64,000 nt of DNA from Halalkaliarchaeum desulfuricum. Its GTDB lineage: Archaea; Halobacteriota; Halobacteria; Halobacteriales; Haloferacaceae. Positions 9,210 to 18,184 of the stretch are shown here, one piece after another (the first letter of the stretch is position 1; the number at the start of each line of letters is the position of its first letter). The notes under the pieces are model-generated. The model saw only the letters and a program-made list of their open reading frames with translations. It searched no databases and was not told the DNA's origin. The translations under genes and the position numbers were made by a program. The DNA is taken from contig NZ_CP025066.1 of NCBI RefSeq assembly GCF_002952775.1, positions 1,736,001 to 1,800,000 on the forward strand, given 5' to 3'.

Positions 9210-9467
9210 TCATAAATCGTCGTCTTCTCCGTCGTCCCCGTCCCGGAACGCGTCGGGGTCCCGACGGAGCGCGTCGATGTCCGCTTCGGTGGGCTCCCTG
9301 TCGCCGGGGAGCCGCTCCATGCAGTCGAAACAGAGGAAGTGCTCGGTGTCGTCGGTCAGCTCGAGGGTCATCCCCTGGGTGGAGGAGAACTCGAAGTTCC
9401 AGAGGTCGGCGATCCCGCCCCCGATCCTGACGTCGTCGCCGCAGACGTCACACCGCTTGGTTGCCAT
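9210..9467 (-). CDS. Small zinc-ribbon-like protein
   Basis: An 85-residue acidic protein, function not recognised. CDVCGDDV (Cys6, Cys9) and FLCFDCMERLPGD (about 44-56) supply two CxxC pairs that probably bind one zinc ion. The C-terminus (DGDDGEDDDL) is highly acidic. It lies 24 bases upstream of the DHH phosphoesterase gene on the same strand and is probably co-transcribed with it. Confidence 0.72.
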   Translation of the reverse strand: MATKRCDVCGDDVRIGGGIADLWNFEFSSTQGMTLELTDDTEHFLCFDCMERLPGDREPTEADIDALRRDPDAFRDGDDGEDDDL

Positions 9468-9580
9468 CGACCGCTCTACGCGCTACAGCCCTAAAGGGGC
9501 TCCCATCGGGTGGTGCACGCTGCGTTCTGGACGTGTCGGCCGGCGGTCTGTTTTAGTCGTGCGAGTGCGTACCACTCGGC

Positions 9581-10507
9581 GTGCATCTCGACTGTGAGGG
9601 CTGTGCGGGCTGCTGTCTGGACTGGCGTCCGCTGGTTGCCGACGGCAGCGATCACGAACGCCGGGGACGGCGGGACCCGATGGACGATCGCTACAACTTC
9701 CCGCAGTTGAGCGGTCGGGAAGTCCGGGGGTTTATCGAGGCCGGATACGGGGACGCCTTGACGGTTCGACTGTTCGAGCCGGACGAGGGCGACGACGTGG
9801 TGTGTGTCGACGGTCACGATCTGGCGGCGATACGGGGGCGTCCAGTGTTCCTCGTCGGCCTCCGCGTGGCGCCAAAACCCGTCGCGCCGTTCGGCATCGA
9901 TCCCGACGCGACGGACGAGAACGGAACCGACGCGACCGGTCGAACGTGGCTCGACGCGTGCGTCTTCCTGGATCCTGCAACCCTGCAGTGTCGGATCCAC
10001 GGCGGCGATCGCTATCCGGAGACGTGTTCGACGTATCCGGGGACGAATCTCCACCTCGGCCGGGAGACCGAATGCGAGCGGGTCGAGGACGCCTTCGGGG
10101 GCGAGCGGTTGCTGGACGACGAGCCGCCAGCCGACGTTTCGAACCCGTTCGATCCCGGTGCGCTCGGCGACAGCGTGTTCGCCCACCCCTCGCCGGAGGC
10201 GCTCGAAGGGGCAGTCGATCGGGTCGTCGCCGGCGACCCGCGGCGGGAGCACCTGATCCCCTTTTTAACTGTCGCGGCCGGGTCGGCACCCGGAACGCTC
10301 GCCGTCGACGACGATCGGGTCCGGCAGGCCGAGACGGCCCTGCGGGATCCCGGCGAAAACGCGGAGGGCTCCTGGGTCGGGGATGCACTGTCGGCGTGGA
10401 CCGAACGGGCTGGTGAACCGGGGACTCCGGCGACGGGATCGTGGGTGAACGCCGACCGGAAATGCGGTGCCCCCGCTACTCCAGGATGGACGCGGAACGA
10501 TCAGTAG
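9581..10507 (+). CDS. YkgJ-family cysteine-cluster protein
   Basis: A 308-residue protein starting at GTG 9581 with MHLDCEGCAGCC, the N-terminal Cys cluster of the YkgJ (zinc- or iron-chelating CxxCxxCC) family. The second cluster is LDACVFLDP, then LQCRIHGGDRYPETCSTYPG near 130-152, with a further Cys in ETECERVED. The family binds a metal, but its role is unsettled; some members are implicated in protein modification. The C-terminal 100 residues are less conserved and may be lineage-specific. It is divergent from the small zinc protein gene. Confidence 0.75.
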   Translation: MHLDCEGCAGCCLDWRPLVADGSDHERRGRRDPMDDRYNFPQLSGREVRGFIEAGYGDALTVRLFEPDEGDDVVCVDGHDLAAIRGRPVFLVGLRVAPKPVAPFGIDPDATDENGTDATGRTWLDACVFLDPATLQCRIHGGDRYPETCSTYPGTNLHLGRETECERVEDAFGGERLLDDEPPADVSNPFDPGALGDSVFAHPSPEALEGAVDRVVAGDPRREHLIPFLTVAAGSAPGTLAVDDDRVRQAETALRDPGENAEGSWVGDALSAWTERAGEPGTPATGSWVNADRKCGAPATPGWTRNDQ

Positions 10508-10538
10508 CGACGAGAATCAGGTCCGAAATACCCCGCGT

Positions 10539-10712
10539 TCACTCGCCCTGCAGCTCGCGGAACTGATCGAGCAGTTCCTCGGTAGAGTCCCCCGAATCGT
10601 AGGTGAGCGTCCCGTCGTACTCCGTCCGCTCGTCGTCGAAGTCGGCGTCGACGGTCGTAGACTTCCGTTCGCGGCGCTCGTGCTCGTCCTCGTCATAGGC
10701 ACCCATTGACAT
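10539..10712 (-). CDS. DUF5786-type small acidic protein
   Basis: A 57-residue protein: MSMGAYDEDEHERRERKST, then TTVDADFDDERTEYDGTLTY and a C-terminus ending LLDQFRELQGE. It matches a small acidic protein family that I recall as near-universal in haloarchaea (DUF5786, typically MxxGxYDExE...). Function unknown. An in-frame ATG two codons downstream (10706) also fits the family start. TACATATAAT at 10750-10741 on the coding strand is a good TATA box about 29 bases upstream. Confidence 0.78.
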   Translation of the reverse strand: MSMGAYDEDEHERRERKSTTVDADFDDERTEYDGTLTYDSGDSTEELLDQFRELQGE

Positions 10713-10740
10713 AGTATGCCTTCACTTGGCAATGTTGGGT

Positions 10741-10750
10741 ATTATATGTA
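10741..10750 (-). promoter_or_regulatory. TATA box of the DUF5786-type gene
   Basis: On the minus strand the sequence reads TACATATAAT, about 29 bases from the ATG at 10712, inside the only AT-rich patch of this intergenic region. Confidence 0.5.
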
Positions 10751-10807
10751 ACGGTCGGCCACATTCCACTCTCGGGACACGTCCGTCCGACCCGACTCCG
10801 CGTCAGC

Positions 10808-11017
10808 TCACTGTCGCTGCCAGACTGGCGGCGCGTAGCCGAGTCGGCGCACGACAGGTGGGTACCCGAAGCCGATTATAAACACGATCACGAGCGACTG
10901 CCAGAAGGAAAGCGTCATCACGTACGCTTCGATCACTGCGAGCACGCCGATCATGAGAATGAACATCGCAGCCCAGTGGGGGGCGAGCTGCCGGATCCGC
11001 TCTTTCCAGTCGGTCAT
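10808..11017 (-). CDS. Small two-helix membrane protein
   Basis: A 69-residue protein with a short basic N-terminus (MTDWKERIRQLAPHW), two hydrophobic segments (AAMFILMIGVLAVIEAYV, about 16-33; and SFWQSLVIVFIIGFGY, about 37-52) and a basic tail. Function not recognised. Real gene status is supported by the clean membrane pattern. It sits between two other minus-strand genes. Confidence 0.65.
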   Translation of the reverse strand: MTDWKERIRQLAPHWAAMFILMIGVLAVIEAYVMTLSFWQSLVIVFIIGFGYPPVVRRLGYAPPVWQRQ

Positions 11018-11095
11018 ACCGGAGCAACGACGGTACGGGGAAAGAAACTGTCGACCGAGATCAGCGTCGGTAACCCAACTGTACTCGGCGTCGAG

Positions 11096-11956
11096 TCAGT
11101 ACCGGGATGGGAGATACGCCAGCGCAACCAGCGTGATCACCATGAGCGCGGCGACGGTGGTGATGTACCACAGTCCGGTCACTCTCTGCTCGTACTCGTC
11201 GATCGCGGCGAGCTGTGCCTCGTAACTCTCGAGGTCGGTTGTCAGTTGCAATCGGAGGTCGGCCTCCTCGCCGGTGAAGTGTGCTAGATACTCCGTCTCG
11301 CCGAGTGTCGTCTCCGCCCCCTGTGTGAGCGACGTCGTCCGCATCTCGTCTTCGTTCCACATCACGGTCACGCCCGTTTCGTCGATCGCCTCGACGGATG
11401 CGGTGTGGTTCCCGTACTCGAAGGTGTCGCCGACCGCGAACTGTCGCTCTTCGGGCGCCGGGAAGTACTCGTCCGCGTGGACGAACCGAACCTCGTCGTC
11501 GTCTTCGATCACGACGTACTCCTCGCCGTCGCGCTCGACGGTTTCGTTGTCGGCGGCCGGATCGTCAGCGAGGATCGCCTCCCTGTCGATCACCTCGCGC
11601 AGCGTGAACGTCTCCGGATCCTCGTCGTCGACGAGCACCTCGTACTCGCCGTCGGCGTGTGGAATCACGGTTCCGCTCTCCCACGTCTCCTGCTGTTGTG
11701 CGTCCGTCACAGTCCACTCGATCGTCGCCTCGTAGGTGACGCGGATCTCGCCCATTTCACCCTCTTCTTCCATGCGATCGAGAGACGTCACCGTGTACAG
11801 CTGTCCGTCGATTTCGAACTCGTCTCCCTCGGCCAGTTCGAAGTCCGGATCGTCGAACTGGATCTCCGGATCGTCGGCCGTCGCGATGAGCGAGTACGAC
11901 GCTACCGCAACCAGGAGGAAAAACGCCGCGTATATCGCTACCGTCCGTCGTTGCAT
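11096..11956 (-). CDS. Membrane-anchored extracytoplasmic protein
   Basis: A 286-residue protein with an N-terminal membrane anchor (AIYAAFFLLVAVASYSLIA, about 7-25), a long acidic strand-rich domain (Asp/Glu-rich, several VTVTY-like strands) and a C-terminal membrane segment (LWYITTVAALMVITLVALAY, about 263-282). The topology puts the central 230 residues outside the cell. No enzymatic motif is visible. ATG 11956 is chosen because it directly precedes the anchor; the frame is open further upstream. I do not recognise the family. Confidence 0.68.
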   Translation of the reverse strand: MQRRTVAIYAAFFLLVAVASYSLIATADDPEIQFDDPDFELAEGDEFEIDGQLYTVTSLDRMEEEGEMGEIRVTYEATIEWTVTDAQQQETWESGTVIPHADGEYEVLVDDEDPETFTLREVIDREAILADDPAADNETVERDGEEYVVIEDDDEVRFVHADEYFPAPEERQFAVGDTFEYGNHTASVEAIDETGVTVMWNEDEMRTTSLTQGAETTLGETEYLAHFTGEEADLRLQLTTDLESYEAQLAAIDEYEQRVTGLWYITTVAALMVITLVALAYLPSRY

Positions 11957-12069
11957 GGATGACGCATAGGACAGATATTGTATAACGGTTACTACCGAGA
12001 ACGGATGCGATGGGGAATTCCTTGCCTTGTCGACCACCGCCTTAAACCGACCGAGACCCAACACCGCAC

Positions 12070-13179
12070 ATGGCCACCACGGAGGGGACCTGGCGGTACC
12101 GCGATCGGTTCGGGGACGCGTTCGGGCGGACGGGGTTTCGCCAGTTCGGCCCGGGTGTCGTCTCCAGTCTCGGGGTCGGGACGTATCTCGGCGAGCCGAC
12201 CGACGCGGTGGACGACCGGTACCGGGAGGCGATCGTGACGGCGCTGGAAAACGGCGTCAACGTCGTCGACACGGCGATCAACTACCGGTGTCAGCGCAGC
12301 GAGCGCGTCGTCGGCCGGGCGCTCGGGGAGAGTGACGCCGACCGCGAGGAGGTGTTCGTCGCGACGAAGGGCGGGTTCGTCCCGTTCGACGGGAGTCGGC
12401 CGGCCGATCCGGGGGCGTACGTCCGGCGGGAGTTCCTCGAGACGGGGCTCGCGTCGCCCGACGACCTCGCCAGAGGGAGTCACTGCATCGCGCCGTCGTT
12501 TCTCGACGCGATGCTCGACCGTTCGCTCGACAACCTCGGGGTGGATCAGCTCGATCTGTACTACGTCCACAACCCCGAAACGCAGCTCGCGGTCCGCTCT
12601 CGGGAGGCGGTGTACGACCAGCTCGGGGCCGCGTTCCGGCTGCTCGAGCGCCGACGGATCGCCGGCGATCTCGGCAGCTACGGCGTCGCAACCTGGGACG
12701 CGTTCCGGGTTCCACAGGGACACGAGCGCTACCTCTCGTTGCCGGAGGTCATCTCCCGGGCGGATTCGGCTGCCGACGCCGTCGGTGTCGCCGACCACGG
12801 GTTCGACGGTCACGGGCTGGCGGCGATCCAGCTCCCGTTCAACGTCCACATGGCCGACGCCTTCACCGAACGGGTTCACCCCGTCGACGGGGTGGAGAAA
12901 AGCGCACTCGAGTGTGCCCGAGAGGCTGGCCTCGGAGTATTTACGAGCGCGAGTATCGGCCAGGGGGAGCTGTCGGTCGAGGGGGCGATCCCCCCCGAGA
13001 TCGACGAGCGACTCGCGGGCGACACCCCGATCCAGCGGGCGATCAACTTCGCGCGGTCGGCCCCGGGCGTGACCTGCTCGCTGGTGGGGATGTCCCGGCC
13101 GGAACACGTCCGGGAGAACGTCGCCGCCTGCACGTTCGATCCGCTCGGCGCGCGGGCGTTCGACGAGACGTTCGAATAA
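12070..13179 (+). CDS. Aldo/keto reductase family protein
   Basis: A 369-residue TIM-barrel oxidoreductase of the aldo/keto reductase superfamily. Early motifs are GVGTYLGEP and NVVDTAINYRCQRSERVVGRAL (quoted in part: VVDTAINYRCQRSERVVG; Asp and Tyr of the catalytic tetrad, near 60-65), followed by VFVATKGGF (catalytic Lys about 99) and the strand LDQLDLYYVHNPE-like segment GVDQLDLYYVHNPE. The C-terminal cofactor region (FARSAPGVTCSLVGMSRPEH) is typical for NADPH binding. The long insertion after the Lys and the total length are larger than in classic members (about 320). Substrate unknown. TATA-like CCTTAAACC lies about 27 bases upstream. Confidence 0.85.
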   Translation: MATTEGTWRYRDRFGDAFGRTGFRQFGPGVVSSLGVGTYLGEPTDAVDDRYREAIVTALENGVNVVDTAINYRCQRSERVVGRALGESDADREEVFVATKGGFVPFDGSRPADPGAYVRREFLETGLASPDDLARGSHCIAPSFLDAMLDRSLDNLGVDQLDLYYVHNPETQLAVRSREAVYDQLGAAFRLLERRRIAGDLGSYGVATWDAFRVPQGHERYLSLPEVISRADSAADAVGVADHGFDGHGLAAIQLPFNVHMADAFTERVHPVDGVEKSALECAREAGLGVFTSASIGQGELSVEGAIPPEIDERLAGDTPIQRAINFARSAPGVTCSLVGMSRPEHVRENVAACTFDPLGARAFDETFE

Positions 13180-13225
13180 TCACCCTCGCGTGGGTGACAG
13201 CGGTCACCCGGCTGTCTCGAGGCAA

Positions 13226-13954
13226 TCACCCGACGTCCTGCAGTTCGGCCTCCCGGAGCGCCTCGTTGAGGTCCTCGCGGATCCGCTCGCCAGTCTCGCG
13301 GTCGGACGCGGTCGTGACGATCCGGTTCTCCTGGACGCTCGATCCAGAACGTAACAGCAACCGGAGGTTGCCGTTGTCGTCGGCGCGGGTCACCTTCGCC
13401 CGCAGGCCGGTCCGGGAGCCGGTGCCGCCGGCGTCGATCGGGCCGGGGACCAGCTTTTTTACGTGCGGGTGCTCCGCGACGGTCGTCATCGCACGCCGGC
13501 CGTCGCGGCCGCCGATCAGCGTCGAGTGTCTCCCCCCGAGCTTCTCGCGGGGGGCGACATCGACGACCTCGAGCGCTCGGTCGCCGCGTCGGTCGAGCAC
13601 CCACTCGACGGGGTCGTCGTCGGGGACGCGGTAGAACTCGTAGCGGAGCTGCTTGCGGGCCTCCCGCAACGGGGCCCGGTCTCCAGCGGCGTACACCGTC
13701 TCCGGCCGTTTGCGGCGGATCTCGTCTGCGACCCGCCCGGCGAAGTTGCGCAGCTGGACGACGCCGACCTCCCCGCCGGATTCTGGCGTCGTCGTCACGA
13801 CGGTCCGCCCGACGACCGCCTCCCCGTCGAGCATCGACAGCGTCGCCCGGTCTGTCCCGAACTCGACGACGACGGCGTCGCTGTTTCCGGTGTTGCAGGT
13901 CAGACAGTAGTCCCCCGGCTTCTCCAGGGAGCTCTTACAGCGCTTGCACTCCAT
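13226..13954 (-). CDS. DUF2103-type metal-binding protein
   Basis: A 242-residue protein with an N-terminal zinc ribbon ([18 protein letters not shown], Cys3/6/16/19) and a central domain with a [17 protein letters not shown] segment and [12 protein letters not shown] (about 160-172), which I associate with the archaeal DUF2103 family. The last 70 residues resemble a small RNA-binding-like basic/acidic domain. It overlaps the end of the endonuclease IV gene by 20 bases on the same strand, so the two are one transcription unit. Function unknown. Confidence 0.65.
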   Translation of the reverse strand: MECKRCKSSLEKPGDYCLTCNTGNSDAVVVEFGTDRATLSMLDGEAVVGRTVVTTTPESGGEVGVVQLRNFAGRVADEIRRKRPETVYAAGDRAPLREARKQLRYEFYRVPDDDPVEWVLDRRGDRALEVVDVAPREKLGGRHSTLIGGRDGRRAMTTVAEHPHVKKLVPGPIDAGGTGSRTGLRAKVTRADDNGNLRLLLRSGSSVQENRIVTTASDRETGERIREDLNEALREAELQDVG

Positions 13955-14783
13955 CGTGAAGCTCCCGGACGCGGGAGACGTTCCACGCGAACCCTCTGCC
14001 GTCTTCGGTCGGCGTCTCCAGCACGAGCGGCACGTCCGCCAGGTCGGGGTGGTTGATCACCGCGCGCATACCGTCATCGCCGATCTCCCCCTCGCCGACG
14101 TGGGCGTGTTCGTCCTTGTTCGTTCCGCAGGCGTGTTTCGAGTCGTTGAGATGGACACACTGCAGGTGTTCCAGCCCGATCACGTCGTCGAACTCCGCGA
14201 TCGTCTCCTCGACCGCTTCGGGCGTCGAGAGGTCATACCCCGCCGCGAACGCGTGGGCAGTGTCCAGACAGACGTCGAGATCCCGGTTCGATCGGGAGAG
14301 TACCGCCGCGAGGTGCTCGAACTGGCCGCCGAGCTTCGTCCCGCTGCCGGCGTCGGATTCCACGAGGATCGTCACGCCCTCCGGGACGTCCAGCTCGTCG
14401 AGCGCCGAGGCGGCGTTGTCGAGCCCCTGTTCGACGCCGGCACCGGTGTGGGCGCCGAGGTGGACGTTGACGTACGGGATGTCCAGTGCTGCTGCGGCGT
14501 CGAGTTCCTTCTGCATCGAGTCGATCGACTTCTCGCGGAGGTCGTCTTTCGGCGTACACAGGTTCACCAGGTACGAACTGTGGATCACCCACGGCCCGTC
14601 GAGGTGTTCGGCGGTACCGTCCCGGAACGCTGCCGCCTCCTCGTCGCCGATGTTCGGGTTCTGCCACACCTGCGGGGAGTGAGTGAATATCTGCCCGCAG
14701 TTGCCGCCGATCTCCAACTGGTTCTCGACGGCGTTGTCGACGCCGCCGGCGATAGAGACGTGTGCTCCGACTTTGAGAGTCAT
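13935..14783 (-). CDS. nfo: Deoxyribonuclease IV (AP endonuclease)
   Basis: A 282-residue TIM-barrel AP endonuclease of the Nfo family, which nicks DNA at abasic sites in base excision repair. Typical segments: [11 protein letters not shown] with the metal His, [33 protein letters not shown] (metal Glu), [12 protein letters not shown] (metal Asp/His), [20 protein letters not shown] and LETPTEDG (metal Glu), together giving the three-zinc site. ATG 14783 is preferred over the ATG two codons upstream. Length is normal. Its 3' end overlaps the DUF2103-type gene. Confidence 0.93.
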   Translation of the reverse strand: MTLKVGAHVSIAGGVDNAVENQLEIGGNCGQIFTHSPQVWQNPNIGDEEAAAFRDGTAEHLDGPWVIHSSYLVNLCTPKDDLREKSIDSMQKELDAAAALDIPYVNVHLGAHTGAGVEQGLDNAASALDELDVPEGVTILVESDAGSGTKLGGQFEHLAAVLSRSNRDLDVCLDTAHAFAAGYDLSTPEAVEETIAEFDDVIGLEHLQCVHLNDSKHACGTNKDEHAHVGEGEIGDDGMRAVINHPDLADVPLVLETPTEDGRGFAWNVSRVRELHDGVQAL

Positions 14784-14853
14784 ACACAAAAATGGTGAGT
14801 ATCGCTCAAATGGACTTCGATCCGCGGAGCTCTCGATGGGAGCCGGGAACCCG

Positions 14854-15684
14854 TCAGGCCCGCGGTGCTTCCCGCTCGCGAATCCACGGTTCGGCGGCGT
14901 ACTTCCCGTCGGCCCGTTCGCGGGCCCGTTCGAGCTCCGCGTCGGTCCAGGAACCGGTCGTCGCGTCGACCCACTCGGCCAGGGTCTCCTCGAGCGTTTC
15001 GACGGCCGCCGTCCGGGTGATCCCCGCCTGCCGGTCGGTTTCGCTCGCGACGTCGGTGGTCCGTTCCCGGAACGTCGCCGCCGACGTCTCCGGTTCCTGG
15101 AACGTCTCGAGGTGCCGGCCCGGCAGCGACTCGAAGGTGATCGATCCGTGCTGGATCACGGCGTCGTGGCGGCGGTACTGGGCGTTGCCCGACAGCTTCC
15201 GCCCGTCGACGACGACGTCGTGGGCGGGATGCAACTCGCGGAGGTAACACGCCGGCTGGTGGATCGCGGGTCGCTCCTCGTCGGCGAACCCGGCGTCGAC
15301 GCCCATCCGCGAAAGCGCCGAAAGCACGGGTTCACACAGCAAGTGATAGCAGTCCAGCAGGTCGCCCGGAACCGACTCGGCGGGCACCGCGATCGAGTAG
15401 GAGATGTCTCCCCAGTTGTCGTGGTAGATGCCACCGCCGCCCGTCTGCCGGCGGGTGACGTCGATCCCCTCCCGGCGGCAGAACTCCCAGTCGACGGTGT
15501 CGGGGTCCTGGTGGTAGCCGAGCGAGAGACAGCTCGGTTCCCAGCGGTACACCCGAACCGTACAGGGGCCGCCCTCGGCAGCCGTTTCGGCGGCCGTCTC
15601 GTCGAGCGCCATCTGGAGCGGTCCCGGTCGGGACTCCTCGGGGACGAGCCGCCAGTCCAGCTGTGAAAGCTCCGGGTCGTTCAT
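14854..15684 (-). CDS. lplA: Lipoate-protein ligase family protein
   Basis: A 276-residue protein of the lipoate/biotin ligase fold. It contains [13 protein letters not shown] (about 98-110), the RRxxGGGxxxH lipoate-binding loop, and [12 protein letters not shown] (about 160-171) with the catalytic Lys. Upstream [15 protein letters not shown] is also family-like. It probably attaches lipoate (or octanoate) to E2 or GcvH proteins; no lipoyl-domain protein is in the window. The C-terminal 50 residues ([17 protein letters not shown]) form the usual helical end. It stands alone between nfo and the phosphohexomutase. Confidence 0.85.
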   Translation of the reverse strand: MNDPELSQLDWRLVPEESRPGPLQMALDETAAETAAEGGPCTVRVYRWEPSCLSLGYHQDPDTVDWEFCRREGIDVTRRQTGGGGIYHDNWGDISYSIAVPAESVPGDLLDCYHLLCEPVLSALSRMGVDAGFADEERPAIHQPACYLRELHPAHDVVVDGRKLSGNAQYRRHDAVIQHGSITFESLPGRHLETFQEPETSAATFRERTTDVASETDRQAGITRTAAVETLEETLAEWVDATTGSWTDAELERARERADGKYAAEPWIREREAPRA

Positions 15685-15723
15685 ACCGGTACGCGGGGGC
15701 GAGGGATGAAATCGGTTGCGTAC

Positions 15724-17175
15724 TCACCGCAGCGAGTCGACGAGCGCCTCGCCGGCCCCAGCCAGCTCCGCGGCGCGATCGGCCGCGTCGGCCTCCGCGT
15801 ACACCCGGAGTTTCGGCTCCGTCCCCGACGGGCGCACGAGCACCCACGAGCCGTCGGCAAGCAGGAGCTTGAACCCGTCGAGCGTGACCACCCGGTCGAC
15901 GGGCTCGCCCGCGACCGCCTCGGGCACGGCTCCCTCGAGTTCCGCGAGGACGGCGTCCTTCCGGTCGTCCGGACAGTCGACGTTCCGTCGGGCGGTGTGG
16001 ATCTCCCCGTGGGCGTCGAACAGGCGGTCGACCCTGGTGTCGTACGGCTCGGCCGCCGTCACGGCGGCCGCGAGCAGCGCCATCAACACGCCGTCCTTCT
16101 CCCGGACGTGCCCCCGGACGGTGAATCCCCCCGACTCCTCCCCGCCGAAGATCACGCCCCCGTCGGCCATCGCCTCGGCGACCCACTTGAACCCGACCGG
16201 CACTTCGCGGACGGACTCGCCGTGAGCCTCGGCGATCCGGTCGATCAGGAAGGTCGACGAGACGGTTCGGACGACGCCACGCTCGCCCGACTTCGCCGCC
16301 GCCGCGACGTCCCTGTCGCCGTCACCCGGCGAATCGAGAACGTCCTCCGAAAGCAGCGCCTCGTAGGTCGCCGCGAAAAAGCGGTTGGCGTCGAGGTGGC
16401 CCTCGGGCGTGACGATCGCGATCCGGTCTGCGTCCCCGTCGTTTGCGATCCCGAGGTCCGCGTCCTGCTCCCGGACGTCGGCGACCAGTCCCCCGAGCCG
16501 TTCGGGAACCGGGTCCGGCCCGCCGCCGCCGAAGTCGGGGTCCCGCGAGCACCGCCGGCGGATCACCGTCGCCCCGGCCGCGGAAAGCAGGGCGTCGGTG
16601 ACGCCCCGGCCGCTGCCGTGCATTGCGTCGTACACGACCGCAACCCCGTCGAGGTCGGCGTCGACGATCCGGCGAACCGCGCGTCGGTGCGGTTCGATCG
16701 GGTCGAACCGGCGGATCCGGCCGTCCTCGCGTTCCCCGGTCGTCCCGGGGGCTTCCCCCAGCCGGGATTCGATATCGTCCGTGACTGCTGGAAGCGCCGG
16801 CGCGCCGTCGTCGGGGATGAACTTCACGCCGTTGTACTCCGGGGGATTGTGGGACGCGGTGATGACGACCGCGCCAGCACAGCCGCGGTCGACGACAGCG
16901 TGGGCGATCACGGGGGTGGGGACGTCTCGCTCGGGAAACAGGACGTCGAACCCCTCCCCCGCGAGCGTCTCGGCGACGGTCTCGGCGAACCCCGGCGAAC
17001 TCTCGCGGGCGTCGTAGCCCACGGCGACGGGCCCGTCCGTTTCCTCGGCCCGCAGGTGGTCGGCGATCGCCCGCGCGACCAGCCGGAGCCGCCGGTCGGT
17101 AAACTCCCCCAGGGGCGCCCGCCAGCCGTCGGTGCCAAAGGAAATCGCGTCGGCGTCGGTCCGCTCGGTGTCCAT
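15724..17175 (-). CDS. Phosphoglucomutase/phosphomannomutase family protein
   Basis: A 483-residue alpha-D-phosphohexomutase with all four active-site elements: catalytic Ser in TASHNPPEYNGVKF (about 105-118), metal loop NDGDADRIAIV (about 245-255), sugar-specificity loop GGEESGG and phosphate loop RPSGTEPKLRVYAEA near 453-467. It interconverts hexose-1- and 6-phosphates; glucose, mannose or glucosamine specificity cannot be told. The N-terminus ISFGTDGWRAPLGEFTDRR is typical. It is transcribed with the lipoate ligase downstream of it, 39 bases apart. Confidence 0.9.
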   Translation of the reverse strand: MDTERTDADAISFGTDGWRAPLGEFTDRRLRLVARAIADHLRAEETDGPVAVGYDARESSPGFAETVAETLAGEGFDVLFPERDVPTPVIAHAVVDRGCAGAVVITASHNPPEYNGVKFIPDDGAPALPAVTDDIESRLGEAPGTTGEREDGRIRRFDPIEPHRRAVRRIVDADLDGVAVVYDAMHGSGRGVTDALLSAAGATVIRRRCSRDPDFGGGGPDPVPERLGGLVADVREQDADLGIANDGDADRIAIVTPEGHLDANRFFAATYEALLSEDVLDSPGDGDRDVAAAAKSGERGVVRTVSSTFLIDRIAEAHGESVREVPVGFKWVAEAMADGGVIFGGEESGGFTVRGHVREKDGVLMALLAAAVTAAEPYDTRVDRLFDAHGEIHTARRNVDCPDDRKDAVLAELEGAVPEAVAGEPVDRVVTLDGFKLLLADGSWVLVRPSGTEPKLRVYAEADAADRAAELAGAGEALVDSLR

Positions 17176-17197
17176 ACGCCGGCATGTGCACCCGCGG

Positions 17198-17461
17198 TCA
17201 AAAACCGTCCGGCAGGTCGCCCTGCTCGCCGATCAGTTGCCGTTTCTCCGCCCGCGACAGCGACTTGATCTCGTGTTCCCGGGACATCGCCGCCGAGCGC
17301 GAGTCGTATTCTTCCAGATGTACCAGCTCGACCGGGGTCCGTCCCCGGGTGTACTTCGCCCCCTCGCCGGCGTTGTGTTCCGCGACCCGGCGCTCGATGT
17401 CAGTCGTGTAGCCGGTGTACAGCGTTCCGTCGGCACACTCGAGGACGTACACGTACGGCAC
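17198..17461 (-). CDS. GIY-YIG nuclease-domain protein
   Basis: An 87-residue single-domain GIY-YIG protein of the UPF0213/YhbQ type. The catalytic motif reads [20 protein letters not shown] (residues 3-22), with the GIY represented by YVYVL and the YIG by YTGYT; the conserved Arg-x3-His ([18 protein letters not shown]) and catalytic Glu segment ([19 protein letters not shown]) follow. The start is taken as GTG 17461 because homology begins right there; the frame is open upstream without family similarity. Role unknown, perhaps DNA repair. Confidence 0.78.
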   Translation of the reverse strand: MPYVYVLECADGTLYTGYTTDIERRVAEHNAGEGAKYTRGRTPVELVHLEEYDSRSAAMSREHEIKSLSRAEKRQLIGEQGDLPDGF

Positions 17462-17474
17462 TATCTGGGGTATC

Positions 17475-17504
17475 GGAGCCGGAATCAAAGAGTCGTCCGG
17501 CTCC
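17475..17504. repeat. Perfect 9-bp stem with 12-base loop
   Basis: GGAGCCGGA (17475-17483) and TCCGGCTCC (17496-17504) are perfect inverted repeats. The hairpin lies just upstream of the GIY-YIG start and downstream of the CxxC gene at 17574, both on the minus strand. There is no T-run, so an intrinsic terminator is not proven; an attenuator or RNA-stability element is equally possible. Confidence 0.4.
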
Positions 17505-17573
17505 GGAAGTTCACGTGGGTGTTTTCTGGACGGTGCGGCAGTCGTCGGTCGATACGTGTGGTCGCCGGACCGG

Positions 17574-17726
17574 TCAGTTCCCCGAGCGGGCTCGGTGTCG
17601 CGCCACTTCGGCGATCCCCGCGTTGGCCGAGCAGGCCGGACAGGCGTTGAGCTGTCCCTGGCCGTCGGCGAAGACACGGGCGAACTGTTCGGATACGTGC
17701 GAACCACAGTGATCGCAGGTTGCCAT
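17574..17726 (-). CDS. Small CxxC zinc protein (DUF7563-like)
   Basis: A 50-residue protein starting [20 protein letters not shown], with Cys pairs CDHC (4-7) and CPAC (about 33-36), so it probably binds one zinc. I recall similar 45-55 residue proteins with CxxCGSHVSxxFxRVFxD as a common haloarchaeal family. Function unknown. An in-frame ATG 11 codons upstream exists (17759), but the family start and the AT-rich region beyond favour 17726. Confidence 0.7.
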   Translation of the reverse strand: MATCDHCGSHVSEQFARVFADGQGQLNACPACSANAGIAEVARHRARSGN

Positions 17727-17971
17727 TGTCTCTTTGGCCTCCTTCACAGGCTGTATCATACTCTACGTTCTCGGGGGTCATATACTCTACTATAATCAAG
17801 ACCCTGATAGCTAAGGGGGACTTTTTATGCATTAACTTCGTTCTCGAATTCATAGTGATGAAACGAACCCGCCGATGGAGACGGAATGGGCGGTCGAATC
17901 GGGGCAATAGGGAGCCGCTCGCGCCGGAATTTGGGAAGCCTTATTAAGTACGCGTCAATACCTTCGACTGC
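17727..17971. other. AT-rich divergent promoter region
   Basis: Between the CxxC gene (minus) and the histone-fold gene (plus). The stretch 17760-17850 is the most AT-rich of this part of the window, with CATATACTCTACTATAATC near 17779-17797, which offers TATA-like elements for the minus-strand gene. No open frame with protein-like character was found here. Confidence 0.4.
17939..17948 (+). promoter_or_regulatory. TATA box of the histone-fold gene
   Basis: CCTTATTAAG lies 24 bases before the ATG at 17972, the standard haloarchaeal spacing for a leaderless or nearly leaderless message. Confidence 0.55.
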
Positions 17972-18139
17972 ATGGCAGATCTTATCGTCAAAGCAGCAGT
18001 CAAAGAGGCGCTGGACGACAAAAACGTCGCTTCGGACTTTTACGACGCGCTCGACGAGGAAGTTGCGGAACTGCTGGAAGACGCCGCCCGCCGAGCAGAG
18101 GCGAACGACCGCAAGACGGTCCAGCCTCGCGACCTGTAA
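17972..18139 (+). CDS. Histone-fold protein (DUF1931 type)
   Basis: A 55-residue protein beginning MADLIVKAAVKEALDDKNVA with later segments VAELLEDAARRAEANDRKTV and QPRDL. The helix-loop-helix pattern and the RKTVxPRDL end (compare the R-K-T-x-x-x-x-D end of archaeal histones) place it in the DUF1931 histone-like group. It may bind DNA or dimerise with a partner; whether it compacts DNA in haloarchaea is not known to me. It is monocistronic: its own TATA box and a convergent gene follow. Confidence 0.8.
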   Translation: MADLIVKAAVKEALDDKNVASDFYDALDEEVAELLEDAARRAEANDRKTVQPRDL

Positions 18140-18184
18140 CCCGGGCGATCTCCGTTTTCGATTTTTTCGACCGGCGAGCGGCAG